A stretch of DNA of 64,000 nucleotides from Litoribacter populi. GTDB lineage: Bacteria; Bacteroidota; Bacteroidia; Cytophagales; Cyclobacteriaceae. The notes beneath the pieces are model-generated. The model worked only from the letters and a program-made list of their open reading frames with translations. It did no database searches and was not told where the DNA came from. Every line of letters starts with the position of its first letter. The first letter of the stretch is position 1. Below, one piece after another: positions 38,627 to 48,790 of this stretch. The position numbers were made by a program, and so were the translations under genes. The stretch spans positions 3,393,440 to 3,457,439 of the forward strand of contig NZ_VMKN01000001.1 in assembly GCF_007483685.1 (NCBI RefSeq). Reading direction: 5' to 3'.

Positions 38627-39955
38627 TCAAAACCTATTTGCACAAGCATATTGTTCACCTTCTTCGGTCAGTTGGATTAAGAAGAGAGAAGTTTTATATA
38701 AACAAAACACTCTATAACCTTTAGAATTTTTTATGGCGTTGAATGCTACGGTATTTGTATTGGGGGAAATACGGTTAGTTTCCCACACCCAATCAAGATG
38801 ACCCTCCTTATTAATTTTCATTACTACGGCGTCATGATAAAAATTTTTGCCCCCTGACAAAAGCATATCCCCGCCATCTAAAACCTTAAGATCACTAAAA
38901 ACAAAACTTTCATAACCTTCAGGCAGATATTCACCTTCGAACAATACATCCCCTTGTGGGGAGAATTTTTTCACACTTGCTCTTCGATTTGAATAATAAC
39001 CAACCACTAAATTATTCCCTTCAAAATCCATTTCTGACGCATAGGAAGAAATTGGCTGCTCCCAAATGACTTCCCCCTCTTCTGACAAGTGTAACACTTT
39101 GCCTGTGGCACCATCGGAAATACTCCCAAATAATTCATTGTTCTTATTGAAACCTGCTGTCATTATAACAAAATCTTTTGCTTTCTTCCAAAGCTCTTGG
39201 CCATTCGCATCAAACTTGGTAATTGTTCCGTTCTCCTGGAATGCCAATATCTCGTAATTTTCATTTACGGCCAGATCCTTCAGCTTGCCCCCTGGTATCG
39301 TTAGCTGGAAAATTTCATTTCCCTCCCTGTCAATATTTTTAATTGAAGCATATATTTCACCTCTAAGATAGGCATCGCCACCAATAAAGATAAAATCGTT
39401 TTTCACCTCCAATGAGTGCCAGTATGTCCCCCTTTCCCATGTCTTTTGCCATATTTTATTCCCTTCAGCATCTTGCCTTATTACAACCAATTCTCCATTT
39501 ACAATAGAATTACCTTCATAGGATCCAATTTTCACATATCCATCTTGAAATGCCTGTTGTTTAATTACTGAAGTTGACCGACTATTTGTATAATAATCAA
39601 CAGTTGTAATTACATCTCTTTGTCTTATGACATCAATAGTCAAGTTTTCCGTTGCGCTACCCTGCTCGTACCTTAATTTTGCGGTAATAACTGCCTCTAT
39701 GGATTCATCCAACAATTCAGCTATAAAAGTCGAGTTATTCTCAAAAAATCCGGCACTTACAGGTTCAACAGAATAGGTTACATTTTTCGGATCTAATTTA
39801 TACCCGTTTCGCAAAAGCTCCACTGTGACAGTACTTCCCGCACAAACTGCAGATTGGGAAAGCTTCAACTCCAAATTGGAACTTGGGTCCTCGGGTTTAT
39901 CGGTCTGACAAGAAAAGAAAATAACCACCAGAAACACCAAAAATGAATTTTTCAT
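38627..39955 (-). CDS. Lipoprotein with beta-propeller (PQQ-like) repeats
   Basis: A 442-aa lipoprotein from ATG at 39955, chosen because it gives a clean signal (MKNSFLVFLVVIFFSC). An Ig-like N-terminal domain (about 20-105) precedes repeated blades with the pattern GNKIWQKTW, GNEIFQLT, GQELWKKA, GEVIWEQP and GHLDWVWET, typical of a PQQ-like propeller. It probably binds another surface protein or a ligand; no enzyme motif is seen. It is a single-gene unit upstream of the TonB operon. Confidence 0.8.
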   Translation of the reverse strand: MKNSFLVFLVVIFFSCQTDKPEDPSSNLELKLSQSAVCAGSTVTVELLRNGYKLDPKNVTYSVEPVSAGFFENNSTFIAELLDESIEAVITAKLRYEQGSATENLTIDVIRQRDVITTVDYYTNSRSTSVIKQQAFQDGYVKIGSYEGNSIVNGELVVIRQDAEGNKIWQKTWERGTYWHSLEVKNDFIFIGGDAYLRGEIYASIKNIDREGNEIFQLTIPGGKLKDLAVNENYEILAFQENGTITKFDANGQELWKKAKDFVIMTAGFNKNNELFGSISDGATGKVLHLSEEGEVIWEQPISSYASEMDFEGNNLVVGYYSNRRASVKKFSPQGDVLFEGEYLPEGYESFVFSDLKVLDGGDMLLSGGKNFYHDAVVMKINKEGHLDWVWETNRISPNTNTVAFNAIKNSKGYRVFCLYKTSLFLIQLTEEGEQYACANRF

Positions 39956-40130
39956 ATAGTTAAGAGTTAGGTTAAGAAAATTCAAACTAAAACGATCAAA
40001 ATTACGAAAGACAAATTATTAAAATATTATTTTAATAATCAGGTCAATTTGAAAAAAAACTTCTAAAATTTTTACGAGAAGGCAACTAAAAAGGTTCGAG
40101 GGTAAATGATGTTTTTTAGTTTTATTTTTT

Positions 40131-42041
40131 TTACTCTACCACAATCTCAATTCTTCTGTTTTTTGAACGATTTGCAGAAGTGTCGTTAGGTGCGACGGGT
40201 TTTTGGTCACCATACCCCTTAATTGAAATTCTTGCTTCTGCTATCCCCAACAAAATTAACTCCTGTTTGACTGAAATGGCCCTTTTTTCGCTCAGTTGCT
40301 GGTTATAATTTTGATTGCCTACATTATCTGTATGCCCCTCTATGAGAATGTTGACTTCTGGGTTTTCTGAAAGGAAATTGCGCAACCTGCCGATGGAGCT
40401 CTTTGATTCCGGCCTGAGATCCGCCTTATCAAAATCGAAAAATACGTTTTCAAAAAGAAACTGCTCCCCAGAGGCAACAGGCGTCAGCTCAATCTCCATA
40501 TCCGACCGATCCATGAGGTTATCCTTCTCCACATTATAAATCTTTGGCAGAAACCCTTTCTTCTCCACATAGAGCCCTGAAAAAGTCTTGTCGGGATACA
40601 GCATCATAAACTTGCCTGACTCCCCGTCCGATCGAAACTGGTAGATTATGCTATCATTGGCCAAACTAACTAAGGATAAGCGTGCATCCAGAGGCTTACC
40701 GGTCTTGCTGTCCAGCACCTTACCCTCGGTTACCAATATTTTTTCCCCAAGGTCTATTTCTTGCGGGAAAGGAAATCTGTACAGATACGAAGCATCCAGT
40801 CTCCCATCCTTGAAAGAGTTTTCAGTGTAATAAGCAAAATCTCTCTGTGCAGTAATGAATAACGCCAGTTGATCCTGATGATCATTGATAGGATAGCCCA
40901 GGTTTTCCGGTTCGGTAAATACTCCCTTTTCCATTCGGGACATAAAGATATCCATTCCCCCAAAACCCAAATGTCCATTGGAGGCAAAGAACAACAACTC
41001 ATTATTGAAATATATGAATGGGCTCACCTCATCTTTGGGCGTATTGACGCCCTCTCCGAGATTTTTGGCCTCGGCCCAGCTTCCGTCGTCCTGCCTTACC
41101 GAATACCAGATGTCATTTCCACCATACCCTCCTCTCCTGTTGGAAGAGAAAAACAGAATGCTTCCGTCAGCAGATAGGGAAGGTTGGGAATCCCATTGGC
41201 GGGAGTTTACATTTTTACCCATATTGGTGGGCTTTTGCCATTTTCCATTTACTTTATAAGTGACATAGAGGTCGCAGCTCCCAAAAGAGTCCGGAGCATC
41301 ACAGGACGTATATATTAATATGTTCCCATCTGCTGAAATGGTACAGGTACCTTCGTTGTAATTAGTATTGACTGTTTCCGCAATAGGAATCGGTTCAGTC
41401 CAACCCTCCTCTTCATAATAACTCACATAGATATCCTCATTATCCTGAAAAGAAAGTCCGTCACGCTTGGTAAATAGTATCTTTCGGCTGTCGGCGGTGA
41501 GAACAGGGAAATATTGGAGGTTAAAATTATTGAGTGGGGAGGGGAGTTTTACCTTGGTGATGTCCAAGGGAGAGGCGATGTGTTTTTTGACAAAGTCGAG
41601 TTGCTCCACAAAATCCCTATAATGTGACGAGGTGCGGAATCTGTCAGTAAATAAGGGGTCACTCTCTTCAAAAACAGAAACAGCCTCATCAAACCTTCCG
41701 GTTTTCATCAGAATGTTGGCTTTCAACCAACCAAAGTCTCCGCTGATCTTAGGATTGTTTTTGACCCTTGCGGCCCCTTTTTCGGCCACCGCCATTGCTC
41801 TATCCGGATCTCCCTTCATCAACAGCAATTGGGACCAGCGTATATAGGATTCAAAAAAATTACTACTTCTATTGATGGAGGCCTCAAATTTCTGGATCGC
41901 CTCATCATACCTTCGCTTCAATACAAGCTCTTCACCTTCTTCATGCAATTTGATCGCGCGTCTATCTATTACAGAATATTCTTGCGCCTGCACTAAAAAT
42001 ACCGAGAAAAAAAACGTTAAAAGCAAAAGTAACTTCTTCAT
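40131..42041 (-). CDS. OmpA-family protein with TPR, propeller and CRD domains (PorE-like)
   Basis: A 636-aa exported protein. After a signal peptide (LLLLTFFFSVFLVQAQ) come TPR units (about 28-130), a PD40-type propeller (about 165-420; ILFTKRDG, ILFFSSNRRGGYGGNDIW, LLFFASNGHLGFGGMDIF), a carboxypeptidase regulatory-like domain (about 430-510), and an OmpA domain (about 525-636; FFDFDKADLRPES, EGHTDNVGNQNYN, NRRIEIVV) that binds peptidoglycan. This order matches PorE of the type IX secretion system, but there is no lipobox and other T9SS genes are not nearby, so a direct role is inference. It begins 3 bp after queE. Confidence 0.88.
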   Translation of the reverse strand: MKKLLLLLTFFFSVFLVQAQEYSVIDRRAIKLHEEGEELVLKRRYDEAIQKFEASINRSSNFFESYIRWSQLLLMKGDPDRAMAVAEKGAARVKNNPKISGDFGWLKANILMKTGRFDEAVSVFEESDPLFTDRFRTSSHYRDFVEQLDFVKKHIASPLDITKVKLPSPLNNFNLQYFPVLTADSRKILFTKRDGLSFQDNEDIYVSYYEEEGWTEPIPIAETVNTNYNEGTCTISADGNILIYTSCDAPDSFGSCDLYVTYKVNGKWQKPTNMGKNVNSRQWDSQPSLSADGSILFFSSNRRGGYGGNDIWYSVRQDDGSWAEAKNLGEGVNTPKDEVSPFIYFNNELLFFASNGHLGFGGMDIFMSRMEKGVFTEPENLGYPINDHQDQLALFITAQRDFAYYTENSFKDGRLDASYLYRFPFPQEIDLGEKILVTEGKVLDSKTGKPLDARLSLVSLANDSIIYQFRSDGESGKFMMLYPDKTFSGLYVEKKGFLPKIYNVEKDNLMDRSDMEIELTPVASGEQFLFENVFFDFDKADLRPESKSSIGRLRNFLSENPEVNILIEGHTDNVGNQNYNQQLSEKRAISVKQELILLGIAEARISIKGYGDQKPVAPNDTSANRSKNRRIEIVVE

Positions 42042-42044
42042 AAT

Positions 42045-42671
42045 TTATGGAATATCCATAAATTTATGAGTTTGTAGCGATATTTTCCAATTTGGGTTAC
42101 TTTTTACATAATTTACTATCTGCTCGGTAAAGGTAGCAGCCTTGCTCCATTCCGGCTGAAGAAGCTTAACACAGCCCTCTCCTACCTGTGAAGCGTGTTT
42201 TTCGGCAAATTCAAAATCACTTTTGTGAAAAATTATAACTTTCAGCTCATCAGCCTCTTGATAGATACTCGGGTGGGGTTCTTTGAATTTTTTGGGTGAA
42301 AAGCAGACCCAATCGAAAGTTCCTGTAAAAGGATGAGCACCGGAAGTTTCAATATTAGTCTGAAATCCTTTTGCCTTCAAAAGCTCAGTAAGAGGTCCGA
42401 GGTTATACATCAAGGGTTCTCCCCCGGTGATTACCACCAGCCTACCAGGATACTGCTCCGCCTGCGCCACAATATCCTCAACGGGTAAAACAGGCCATTT
42501 TTCGGCTTCCCATGAATCCTTCACGTCACACCACACACAACCAACATCACAACCGCCCAGGCGGATGAAATAGGCAGCATGCCCGGTAAATGTCCCTTCT
42601 CCTTGAATAGTATAAAAAGCTTCCATGACAGGAAGCATAGTGCCGCTGGCTACGGCTTCTTTGATTTTCAT
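42045..42671 (-). CDS. queE: 7-carboxy-7-deazaguanine synthase
   Basis: QueE is a radical SAM enzyme that converts 6-carboxytetrahydropterin to 7-carboxy-7-deazaguanine on the way to queuosine. The 208-aa protein has the FeS-binding cysteines C41, C45 and C48 in GGCDVGCVWCD, the CxxxCxxC form, after FYTIQGEGTFTG, and VVITGGEPLM. The substrate maker queD lies 28 kb away. The gene is followed after 3 bp by the OmpA-family gene, and a -7 box lies 57 bp upstream. Confidence 0.95.
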   Translation of the reverse strand: MKIKEAVASGTMLPVMEAFYTIQGEGTFTGHAAYFIRLGGCDVGCVWCDVKDSWEAEKWPVLPVEDIVAQAEQYPGRLVVITGGEPLMYNLGPLTELLKAKGFQTNIETSGAHPFTGTFDWVCFSPKKFKEPHPSIYQEADELKVIIFHKSDFEFAEKHASQVGEGCVKLLQPEWSKAATFTEQIVNYVKSNPNWKISLQTHKFMDIP

Positions 42672-42727
42672 ATCAATTTTTGATTAAGCGGGTGATTGAA
42701 CCGCTGGGTTTAAAACATTTAAGCTTG

Positions 42728-42735
42728 CAAAGGTA
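42728..42735 (-). promoter_or_regulatory. -7 promoter box for queE
   Basis: The minus strand reads TACCTTTG, a perfect TAnnTTTG, 57 bp upstream of queE; the -33 region is weak (TTTA). It probably drives queE and the OmpA-family gene. Confidence 0.45.
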
Positions 42736-42962
42736 CGATAAATATTCCTTTTACTAAATTGATAAATGCTTAATTCCCACTCAAACTGTTTCTTTACGGT
42801 GACATTCTCAGACCTTCTCCTAAGCACCCCAGCAAATACAATATGCATTTCCCTCATCCTTATCTTATAAAACACTGAAAGATACAATACTTATAATTGG
42901 GAATGGGTTTTGATTTCTATTAACAGATTTTATGCAACCATTAACTTTAAACCTGTCCAACC

Positions 42963-44024
42963 ATGAAAAACATCCAAAATAAAGTAGTCGTAATCACTGG
43001 AGCCTCAAGCGGCATCGGAAGAGCCACCGCGCTGGAAATTGCTAGAAACGGAGGCACTGTTGTCTTGGTCAGCCGTAGAAAAACTGTCCTGGAAGAGTTG
43101 GCTCATGAATGCGAATCATACGGGGGAAAAGCATTGGCCGCCCCTGCCGATGTTTGTCGGGAAAAAGAACTTACAGCAGTGGTCAAACAAGTGATGGATA
43201 AGTATGGGAAAATTGACGTTTGGGTCAACAATGCGGCTATCACATTACTTGGACCATTTGAAAAAACGCCCCTCAAAGACAGCAAACAGGTAATCGAAAC
43301 AAATGTAATGGGTTATATGAACGGCGCGCACGCGGTCATGCCCATCTTTAAAAAGCAGGGCTTCGGCAACCTAATCAACGTCTCCTCCATGGTGGCCCTG
43401 ACTGGCCAGCCCTTCTCGGCAGCCTACACGGTCAGCAAATTTGCAATCAGAGGATTGAGCTTTAGTCTTGAGCAAGAATATTCCGATGTGAAGGACATCC
43501 ACGTATGTTCTGTATTACCATCCGTGATTGACACTCCATTATTCCAATCTGCTGCTAATTATATGGGCAAGGAAATTAAAGCCCCTGAGCCGGTGATTTC
43601 TGCTCAAAAAGTTGCAGAAGCTATCATGGACCTGGTTATACATCCCCAAAAAGAAGTGGTCGTAGGATACCAAGGTAAGGTGGCCAAACTTTTGAAAAAT
43701 GCTTCTTCCCCTAAATTTGATCATCAGATCAGAAAAAAAATTCTAAAGGACCATTTCAAAAAATCCTCTTCAGCAAAATCCACCGGAAACCTGTACACCA
43801 CTAACGGCAGGGCCACCATCAGCGGAGGCTGGCTTCCTGAAGACAAATCCAAAAAAGACGACGGTGTAACTTTGGGCTGGGGTCTAGTGGTTGCCGGCTT
43901 GGTCGCTAGCGCCTACATGTTGGTGAAGTCCGGCATGGACTCCAAACCCAAAACCATTACGGAAAAGATTTCTCATCAGGTAAAGCTTAACACCCCAGCA
44001 TTTTTAAAAAAGGTCGCTTGGTGA
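42963..44024 (+). CDS. SDR-family oxidoreductase with C-terminal membrane segment
   Basis: A 353-aa short-chain dehydrogenase. The NAD(P)-binding motif is TGASSGIGRA (about 12-21), the catalytic Ser is in INVSSMVAL and the YxxxK motif is AAYTVSKFA. The extra 100-residue C-terminus has a membrane-like stretch (WGLVVAGLVASAYMLV, about 306-321), so it may be tethered to the inner membrane. The substrate is unknown. It converges on a methyltransferase gene across an inverted repeat. Confidence 0.9.
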   Translation: MKNIQNKVVVITGASSGIGRATALEIARNGGTVVLVSRRKTVLEELAHECESYGGKALAAPADVCREKELTAVVKQVMDKYGKIDVWVNNAAITLLGPFEKTPLKDSKQVIETNVMGYMNGAHAVMPIFKKQGFGNLINVSSMVALTGQPFSAAYTVSKFAIRGLSFSLEQEYSDVKDIHVCSVLPSVIDTPLFQSAANYMGKEIKAPEPVISAQKVAEAIMDLVIHPQKEVVVGYQGKVAKLLKNASSPKFDHQIRKKILKDHFKKSSSAKSTGNLYTTNGRATISGGWLPEDKSKKDDGVTLGWGLVVAGLVASAYMLVKSGMDSKPKTITEKISHQVKLNTPAFLKKVAW

Positions 44025-44038
44025 AAAAGGCTGAAACT

Positions 44039-44085
44039 AGGAAGTTTCACGTGGCTATCCCAGCGACCGCCGCGTGAAACTTCCT
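44039..44085. repeat. Inverted repeat between convergent genes
   Basis: AGGAAGTTTCACG (44039-44051) pairs with CGTGAAACTTCCT (44073-44085), a perfect 13-bp stem with a GC-rich 21-nt loop. It may act as a bidirectional terminator or be a dispersed repeat. No long T run follows on either strand. Confidence 0.7.
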
Positions 44086-44087
44086 CC

Positions 44088-44669
44088 TTAAAATTCCTTT
44101 TCCCAAAACTTGAGCTTACCTTTTGCCTCCGAACTGATTAACCTATAATGATCAGGGATTATTTCCTCCCCTCCACAATAGGTTACCACCCTTGTCCCTT
44201 TTGAGGTTCCCTCCAATTGACGATGAAGAAATCCGCAATTCTCAAGGTAGGCATTTTCATCAATTGAATTTTCCCGATCAAGGCTGTCGGTCAGATCAAT
44301 GCTTTCACCAAAGGAATTGAAAAAGTAGAATGCATCAAATTCCTGAAAGTTAATGCTTTTGATGTCAGCATGAATGAAATTCACTCGAAGGCCCAGCTGT
44401 GCAACCATTTTTCGAGAAAGGCGTATTAGACTTTCTCTTTTTTCGACCCCATATACCTGAGCGTTTGAGCAGCTTGCAGCTACAAGGCAAAACTTACCGG
44501 ATCCAGAGCCAATATCCAAAACTTTTGTCTCAGAGTCCCTTACCAAAAAACCAATGGCCTTTTTGGTAATTACTACCGGCGTCCAATGGGTAGAGGATAA
44601 TTTATTAATCTTTAGAGGATAAAGAGCATCGAATTCTCGATCTGAAAGCTCACTTAAATCCAACTGCAT
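44088..44669 (-). CDS. Class I SAM-dependent methyltransferase
   Basis: A 193-aa methyltransferase fold with the SAM-binding motif VLDIGSGSGKF (about 50-60), an acidic residue at the end of strand 2 (YGVEKRESL) and a motif FINADIKS-like HADIKSINF. It lacks an identified substrate-binding domain, so the target (small molecule, protein or RNA) is unknown. It stands alone. Confidence 0.8.
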   Translation of the reverse strand: MQLDLSELSDREFDALYPLKINKLSSTHWTPVVITKKAIGFLVRDSETKVLDIGSGSGKFCLVAASCSNAQVYGVEKRESLIRLSRKMVAQLGLRVNFIHADIKSINFQEFDAFYFFNSFGESIDLTDSLDRENSIDENAYLENCGFLHRQLEGTSKGTRVVTYCGGEEIIPDHYRLISSEAKGKLKFWEKEF

Positions 44670-44838
44670 GGTATCTCATTTTAAAACCTCATAAGCATAT
44701 CCCCTTTGGAATATAGGTGGTCAACATGGACAATGCAAAGGGGGAAATCCCGTGTTTATCCCGTGTTTATCCCATGTTAAACCTATATTAACCCTGATGT
44801 AAAGCTGCAATATCTAGTTACTTCCAACCGCTTGCTTT

Positions 44839-45723
44839 TCACTTATAAATCTTCTTCTCAGCTGCCAGCAGCGTGTTGCTCAACAAGGAGGCGATTGTCA
44901 TAGGACCAACTCCTCCGGGAACAGGAGTAATGGCGGAGGCTTTTCGGGATACCTCCTCGAATTTAACATCACCTACCAATCTGAAGCCACTCTTCTTGCT
45001 CGAATCCTCAATTCTGTGAATCCCCACATCAATTACTACAGCACCTTCCTTAACCATATCGGCGGTCACAAATCCTGCTTTACCTAGTGCCACGATAAGA
45101 ATATCAGCTTGCTTGGCTATCTCAGGGAGGTTTTGGGTACGGCTGTGGGTCAACGTCACCGTCGCATTTCCTGGATTCCCGTTACGGGCCATCAGGATAC
45201 TCATCGGAGAACCTACAATATGGCTTCTTCCGATAACCACGCAATTTTTGCCGGTTGTTTCAATGCCATAGCGCTTAAGAAGCTCCATGATGCCGTTTGG
45301 TGTTGCAGAAACGTATGTAGGCCAGTTTAAGGCCATACGCCCAACATTTGCTGGGGTAAAACCATCCACGTCTTTTTCGGGCTTGATCATTTCGGTTACT
45401 TTTTCCACCGAAATATGCTTAGGCAATGGCAATTGTACGATCAGTCCGTCAATTTCCGGGTTTTGGTTGATGTCTTCCACCACCTTCAATAGCTCCTCTT
45501 CAGAAACCGTATCCTCCAATCTCACCAGTGTCGACTCAAAACCTACCTGCTCGCAAGATTTCACCTTTGCATTGACGTAAGTCTGGCTAGCCCCATCATG
45601 GCCCACCAACACAGCAGCCAAATGCGGGATCTTTCCACCCTCCTGCTTTATTTCGGCCACACGGGCAGCGATTTCGGTTTTGATTGTTTCTGAGGTGGAT
45701 TTTCCGTCTATAATTATAGGCAT
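44839..45723 (-). CDS. folD: Bifunctional methylene-THF dehydrogenase/methenyl-THF cyclohydrolase
   Basis: FolD interconverts 5,10-methylene- and 10-formyl-tetrahydrofolate using NADP, supplying one-carbon units for purine synthesis. The 294-aa protein has the catalytic Lys region [17 protein letters not shown], then [38 protein letters not shown] and the C-terminal [19 protein letters not shown]. All match the family. It is a single gene with a repeat-containing region upstream. Confidence 0.97.
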   Translation of the reverse strand: MPIIIDGKSTSETIKTEIAARVAEIKQEGGKIPHLAAVLVGHDGASQTYVNAKVKSCEQVGFESTLVRLEDTVSEEELLKVVEDINQNPEIDGLIVQLPLPKHISVEKVTEMIKPEKDVDGFTPANVGRMALNWPTYVSATPNGIMELLKRYGIETTGKNCVVIGRSHIVGSPMSILMARNGNPGNATVTLTHSRTQNLPEIAKQADILIVALGKAGFVTADMVKEGAVVIDVGIHRIEDSSKKSGFRLVGDVKFEEVSRKASAITPVPGGVGPMTIASLLSNTLLAAEKKIYK

Positions 45724-45746
45724 GGTTGATAGTTTATATAAAATTA

Positions 45747-45790
45747 AATAACCGAAGAGGCGCAGAGAAAGATAAGACCTTTTATCGCCT
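45747..45790. repeat. Degenerate CGCAGAG-type repeat next to four-helix-bundle gene
   Basis: AACCGAAGAGGCGCAGAGAAAG and following bases resemble the CTCTTTGCG/CTTTGCGGTT blocks around the GxxExxY gene at 13.8-14.3 kb. It lies 16 bp past the 3' end of the four-helix-bundle gene. Confidence 0.45.
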
Positions 45791-45805
45791 CACACTTAAA
45801 AACAT

Positions 45806-46168
45806 CTATATCAAGTTTTTTGAAGTTGTTGCTACGCTTTTTACAAAAATAGAAACTAACTCATTGCATTCTTTCATTGTAGTGTTCACCAAAGCTTCAT
45901 CTTTATAAAGCTTCGATCTAAAAACTAGTTTTAAGCAAACCAAGGTCTCCCTAAGCTCCTTTAACACAATTTTTATCTTATGAAGAAAATCCCTTTTCGA
46001 TTCTCCACTTTGTGCTTCCCCATAATTCAGCGCCGGCGAGGTTCCTGACCTCAATAGTTGGCCAGCCAAATGATTCCCGGCTTTATTGCTTACTATATTA
46101 TCGATCACTTGAATGACCAACACAGCAAAATTGATTAATCGCTCCTCCAAATCGTATATCCGATTCAT
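45806..46168 (-). CDS. Four-helix-bundle protein (23S rRNA intervening-sequence type)
   Basis: A 120-aa protein of the family first seen inside intervening sequences of 23S rRNA genes. Signature parts are LRSGTSPALNYGEAQSGES, KIVLKELRET and KECNELVSIF. The fold is a four-helix bundle; function is not established. Here the gene is in a protein-coding region between folD and lepA, with repeats on both sides, consistent with a small mobile unit (inference). Confidence 0.88.
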   Translation of the reverse strand: MNRIYDLEERLINFAVLVIQVIDNIVSNKAGNHLAGQLLRSGTSPALNYGEAQSGESKRDFLHKIKIVLKELRETLVCLKLVFRSKLYKDEALVNTTMKECNELVSIFVKSVATTSKNLI

Positions 46169-46210
46169 AAAAAATAATGTTTAAGGATGGCAAAAAGTTT
46201 TGGGTAACCC

Positions 46211-46282
46211 ACTTCATCATTCATCATTCTACATTCATCATTAAATAATGAATAATGAACGCCGAATAATGAATGATGAAGT
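46211..46282. repeat. Large nested inverted repeat
   Basis: ACTTCATCATTCATCATTC (46211-46229) pairs with 46264-46282 with one G-T pair. A second hairpin (ATTCAT...ATGAAT, 46233-46253) sits inside the loop. It lies between the four-helix-bundle gene and the lepA stop codon. No T run is obvious, so a repeat element is as likely as a terminator. Confidence 0.7.
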
Positions 46283-46287
46283 AAAGT

Positions 46288-48081
46288 CTAATCCAATTTC
46301 AATACCGCCATAAATGCCTCCTGAGGCACCTCCACATTTCCTACTTGTCTCATTCGTTTCTTGCCTTTTTTCTGCTTATCGAGGAGCTTACGCTTACGGG
46401 AGATATCCCCGCCGTAGCACTTGGCAAGTACGTTTTTACGAAGAGCTTTGACAGTTTCTCTAGCAATAATTTTGGTACCGATAGCGGCTTGGATGGCGAT
46501 TTCGAACATTTGTCTTGGTACAAGTTCCTTTAGCTTTTCGCAAAGCCTCTTGCCCCACTCATACGCCTTGTCTCTGTGGACAATTGCCGATAAAGCATCT
46601 ACAACTTCGCCATTCAGCATCACATCCAATCTCACCATGTGTGACTGTTGGAATCCTTTTAGTTCATAATCCAAAGAAGCATAGCCTCTGGATATGGTTT
46701 TCAATTTATCGAAGAAGTCGAATACAATTTCTGCCAATGGCATATCGAAAGTAAGTTCAACCCGCTCAGCTGTCAGATAAACCTGATTTTTAATCTGCCC
46801 CCTTTTGTCCATGCAAAGCTGGATCACCGGACCGACATAATCGGCAGCGGTGATGATTGAGGCTTTCACAAATGGCTCCTCAATATGCTTGAACATATTT
46901 GGCTCCGGCATATCGGAAGGGGCATTTACTACATTGTATTCACCGTCATTCATCATGGCGCGGAACTGCACTGAAGGCACCGTCGTGATCACAGTCATGT
47001 CAAATTCCCTTTCCAGCCTTTCCTGGATGATCTCCATGTGGAGCATACCCAAGAAACCGCAACGGAAGCCAAAGCCCAAAGCAGCAGATGTCTCCGGTTC
47101 CCAAACTAAGGAAGCGTCATTCAACTGCAGTTTTTCCATAGAGGCTCTAAGTTCTTCAAATTCGGTGGTATCAACTGGGTAAATCCCAGCAAAAACCATC
47201 GGCTTTACGTTTTCGAAACCTTTGATGGAAGTGGTACAAGGTCTTTTGATATGGGTAATGGTATCCCCCACTTTCACCTCTTTAGCCACTTTGATACCTG
47301 AAATCAGGTAACCCACATTTCCTGCGGCTAAAGACTGTTGAGGTTTCTGTTGAATACCTAAAATACCGATCTCATCTGCATCGTATTCCTTACCGGTATT
47401 GACAAATTTAATTTTATCCCCCTTATTAATAGTACCGTTAAATACACGGAACAAAACTTCAACCCCTCTAAAAGGATTATAGACGGAGTCAAAAATCATG
47501 GCCTGTAAAGGCTCATCCGCATTACCTTTTGGCGCAGGGATTTTTTCGATCACAGCATTGAGTATGTCCTCGATACCAAGTCCTTCTTTCCCTGAAGCAA
47601 GCACGATATCTTCACGGTCGCAACCGATCAAATCGATAACCTCATCGGCTACCACCTCGGGTTCAGCTCCAGGAAGGTCAATTTTGTTTAAAACAGGAAT
47701 GATTTCCAAATCATGCCCCATGGCCAAATAAAGGTTGGAGATAGTCTGGGCTTCAATCCCCTGAGAAGCATCCACGATCAAAAGCGCGCCTTCACAAGCT
47801 GCGATGGAACGGGAAACCTCGTAGGAAAAATCCACGTGGCCTGGTGTATCGATAAGGTTGAGGGTGTATTCCTCGCCTTTGTAAGTATATTTCATCTGGA
47901 TCGCATGAGATTTGATCGTGATACCGCGCTCACGCTCCAAATCCATGTTGTCCAGTAACTGATTTTGCATTTCCCTATCGGTCACCGTGTGGGTAAACTC
48001 CAATAGGCGATCTGCCAATGTACTCTTCCCATGATCAATATGGGCTATGATACAGAAATTTCTTATTTTTTGCATATCCAT
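46288..48081 (-). CDS. lepA: Elongation factor 4 (LepA)
   Basis: LepA is a ribosome-bound GTPase that acts on translation, including initiation and back-translocation. The 597-aa protein has G1 [10 protein letters not shown]3 DTPGHVDF, G4 NKID and the long family-specific C-terminal domain with [19 protein letters not shown] and [21 protein letters not shown]. Start is ATG at 48081 or the next ATG two codons on. Confidence 0.97.
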   Translation of the reverse strand: MDMQKIRNFCIIAHIDHGKSTLADRLLEFTHTVTDREMQNQLLDNMDLERERGITIKSHAIQMKYTYKGEEYTLNLIDTPGHVDFSYEVSRSIAACEGALLIVDASQGIEAQTISNLYLAMGHDLEIIPVLNKIDLPGAEPEVVADEVIDLIGCDREDIVLASGKEGLGIEDILNAVIEKIPAPKGNADEPLQAMIFDSVYNPFRGVEVLFRVFNGTINKGDKIKFVNTGKEYDADEIGILGIQQKPQQSLAAGNVGYLISGIKVAKEVKVGDTITHIKRPCTTSIKGFENVKPMVFAGIYPVDTTEFEELRASMEKLQLNDASLVWEPETSAALGFGFRCGFLGMLHMEIIQERLEREFDMTVITTVPSVQFRAMMNDGEYNVVNAPSDMPEPNMFKHIEEPFVKASIITAADYVGPVIQLCMDKRGQIKNQVYLTAERVELTFDMPLAEIVFDFFDKLKTISRGYASLDYELKGFQQSHMVRLDVMLNGEVVDALSAIVHRDKAYEWGKRLCEKLKELVPRQMFEIAIQAAIGTKIIARETVKALRKNVLAKCYGGDISRKRKLLDKQKKGKKRMRQVGNVEVPQEAFMAVLKLD

Positions 48082-48089
48082 TCTGAGGG

Positions 48090-48097
48090 CAAAATTA
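48090..48097 (-). promoter_or_regulatory. -7 promoter box for lepA
   Basis: The minus strand reads TAATTTTG (TAnnTTTG) only 9 bp before the lepA ATG at 48081. If used, the mRNA leader would be almost absent, which would favour the ATG two codons downstream. Confidence 0.35.
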
Positions 48098-48186
48098 GTA
48101 AATAGTTAGGGTTTTACATTGATTTCTCCCCTTATTTTCTAACTTCACAGGCTTTGGAAGGTTTTAAATCTACAAATGAACCCCTA

Positions 48187-48771
48187 ATGCGAATTAACCG
48201 CCTCCACACGATATATTTTCTTTTGGGACTGACACTGATTTTCCTGCTGGCATTTGGTGTCCAGGCTTTCCGGGCAAAGTCGGGGATAAGTATTTCCCCT
48301 GACCGCAACTTAGTATGGCGGGACTTTAAGCAGGTCAAAACAATCAACAACCGCCCCGGGGTGAATGCACGAACAGTAACCTACGTACAACCCAAAATCG
48401 GTTCAGCATCCGAGAAAAATGGAATCATCCGCATCAGCCCCAAGATAGAAATTGGTATTGACCCAGACCAAACTCAGGTTTCCTTAGGTTTTCTTTCCCG
48501 CTCCGACAAAGCCACTAAAGAAGCTGTGCTCAACCATGAAAACGGCCACTTCAAAATTGCCCAACTCATAGGCAAGCAGCTCCTGAATGCCATAGAAACA
48601 TTTGAGTTTGACAAAAACAGGTATCAGGAGCAATTTGACAGTCTGGTGCAAGAACATTACAAAGAATGGCGGGAGATGGAGCGGGCCTACGATTATGAAA
48701 CCACCAATCCTCGGGATTTGGAAAGGCAAAAGGAATGGGACAATTTCTTTGAAAAGGAGATTTCCAGGTAG
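48187..48771 (+). CDS. DUF922 family membrane-anchored metallopeptidase-like protein
   Basis: A 194-aa protein from ATG at 48187; an upstream TTG at 48154 would add 11 residues before a natural anchor. An N-terminal segment (YFLLGLTLIFLLAFG, about 10-24) anchors or exports it. The DUF922 domain has the HExxH motif H117-E-N-G-H121 (LNHENGHFKIA), expected to bind zinc. Family members are called secreted zinc-dependent proteases; no substrate is known. It is divergent from lepA. Confidence 0.85.
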   Translation: MRINRLHTIYFLLGLTLIFLLAFGVQAFRAKSGISISPDRNLVWRDFKQVKTINNRPGVNARTVTYVQPKIGSASEKNGIIRISPKIEIGIDPDQTQVSLGFLSRSDKATKEAVLNHENGHFKIAQLIGKQLLNAIETFEFDKNRYQEQFDSLVQEHYKEWREMERAYDYETTNPRDLERQKEWDNFFEKEISR

Positions 48772-48790
48772 GAATTTGTAGTTTTGTTTT

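Noticed and set aside
42684-42887. Minus-strand 67-aa reading frame upstream of queE
   Set aside because: It covers the queE promoter region and resembles nothing; probably chance.
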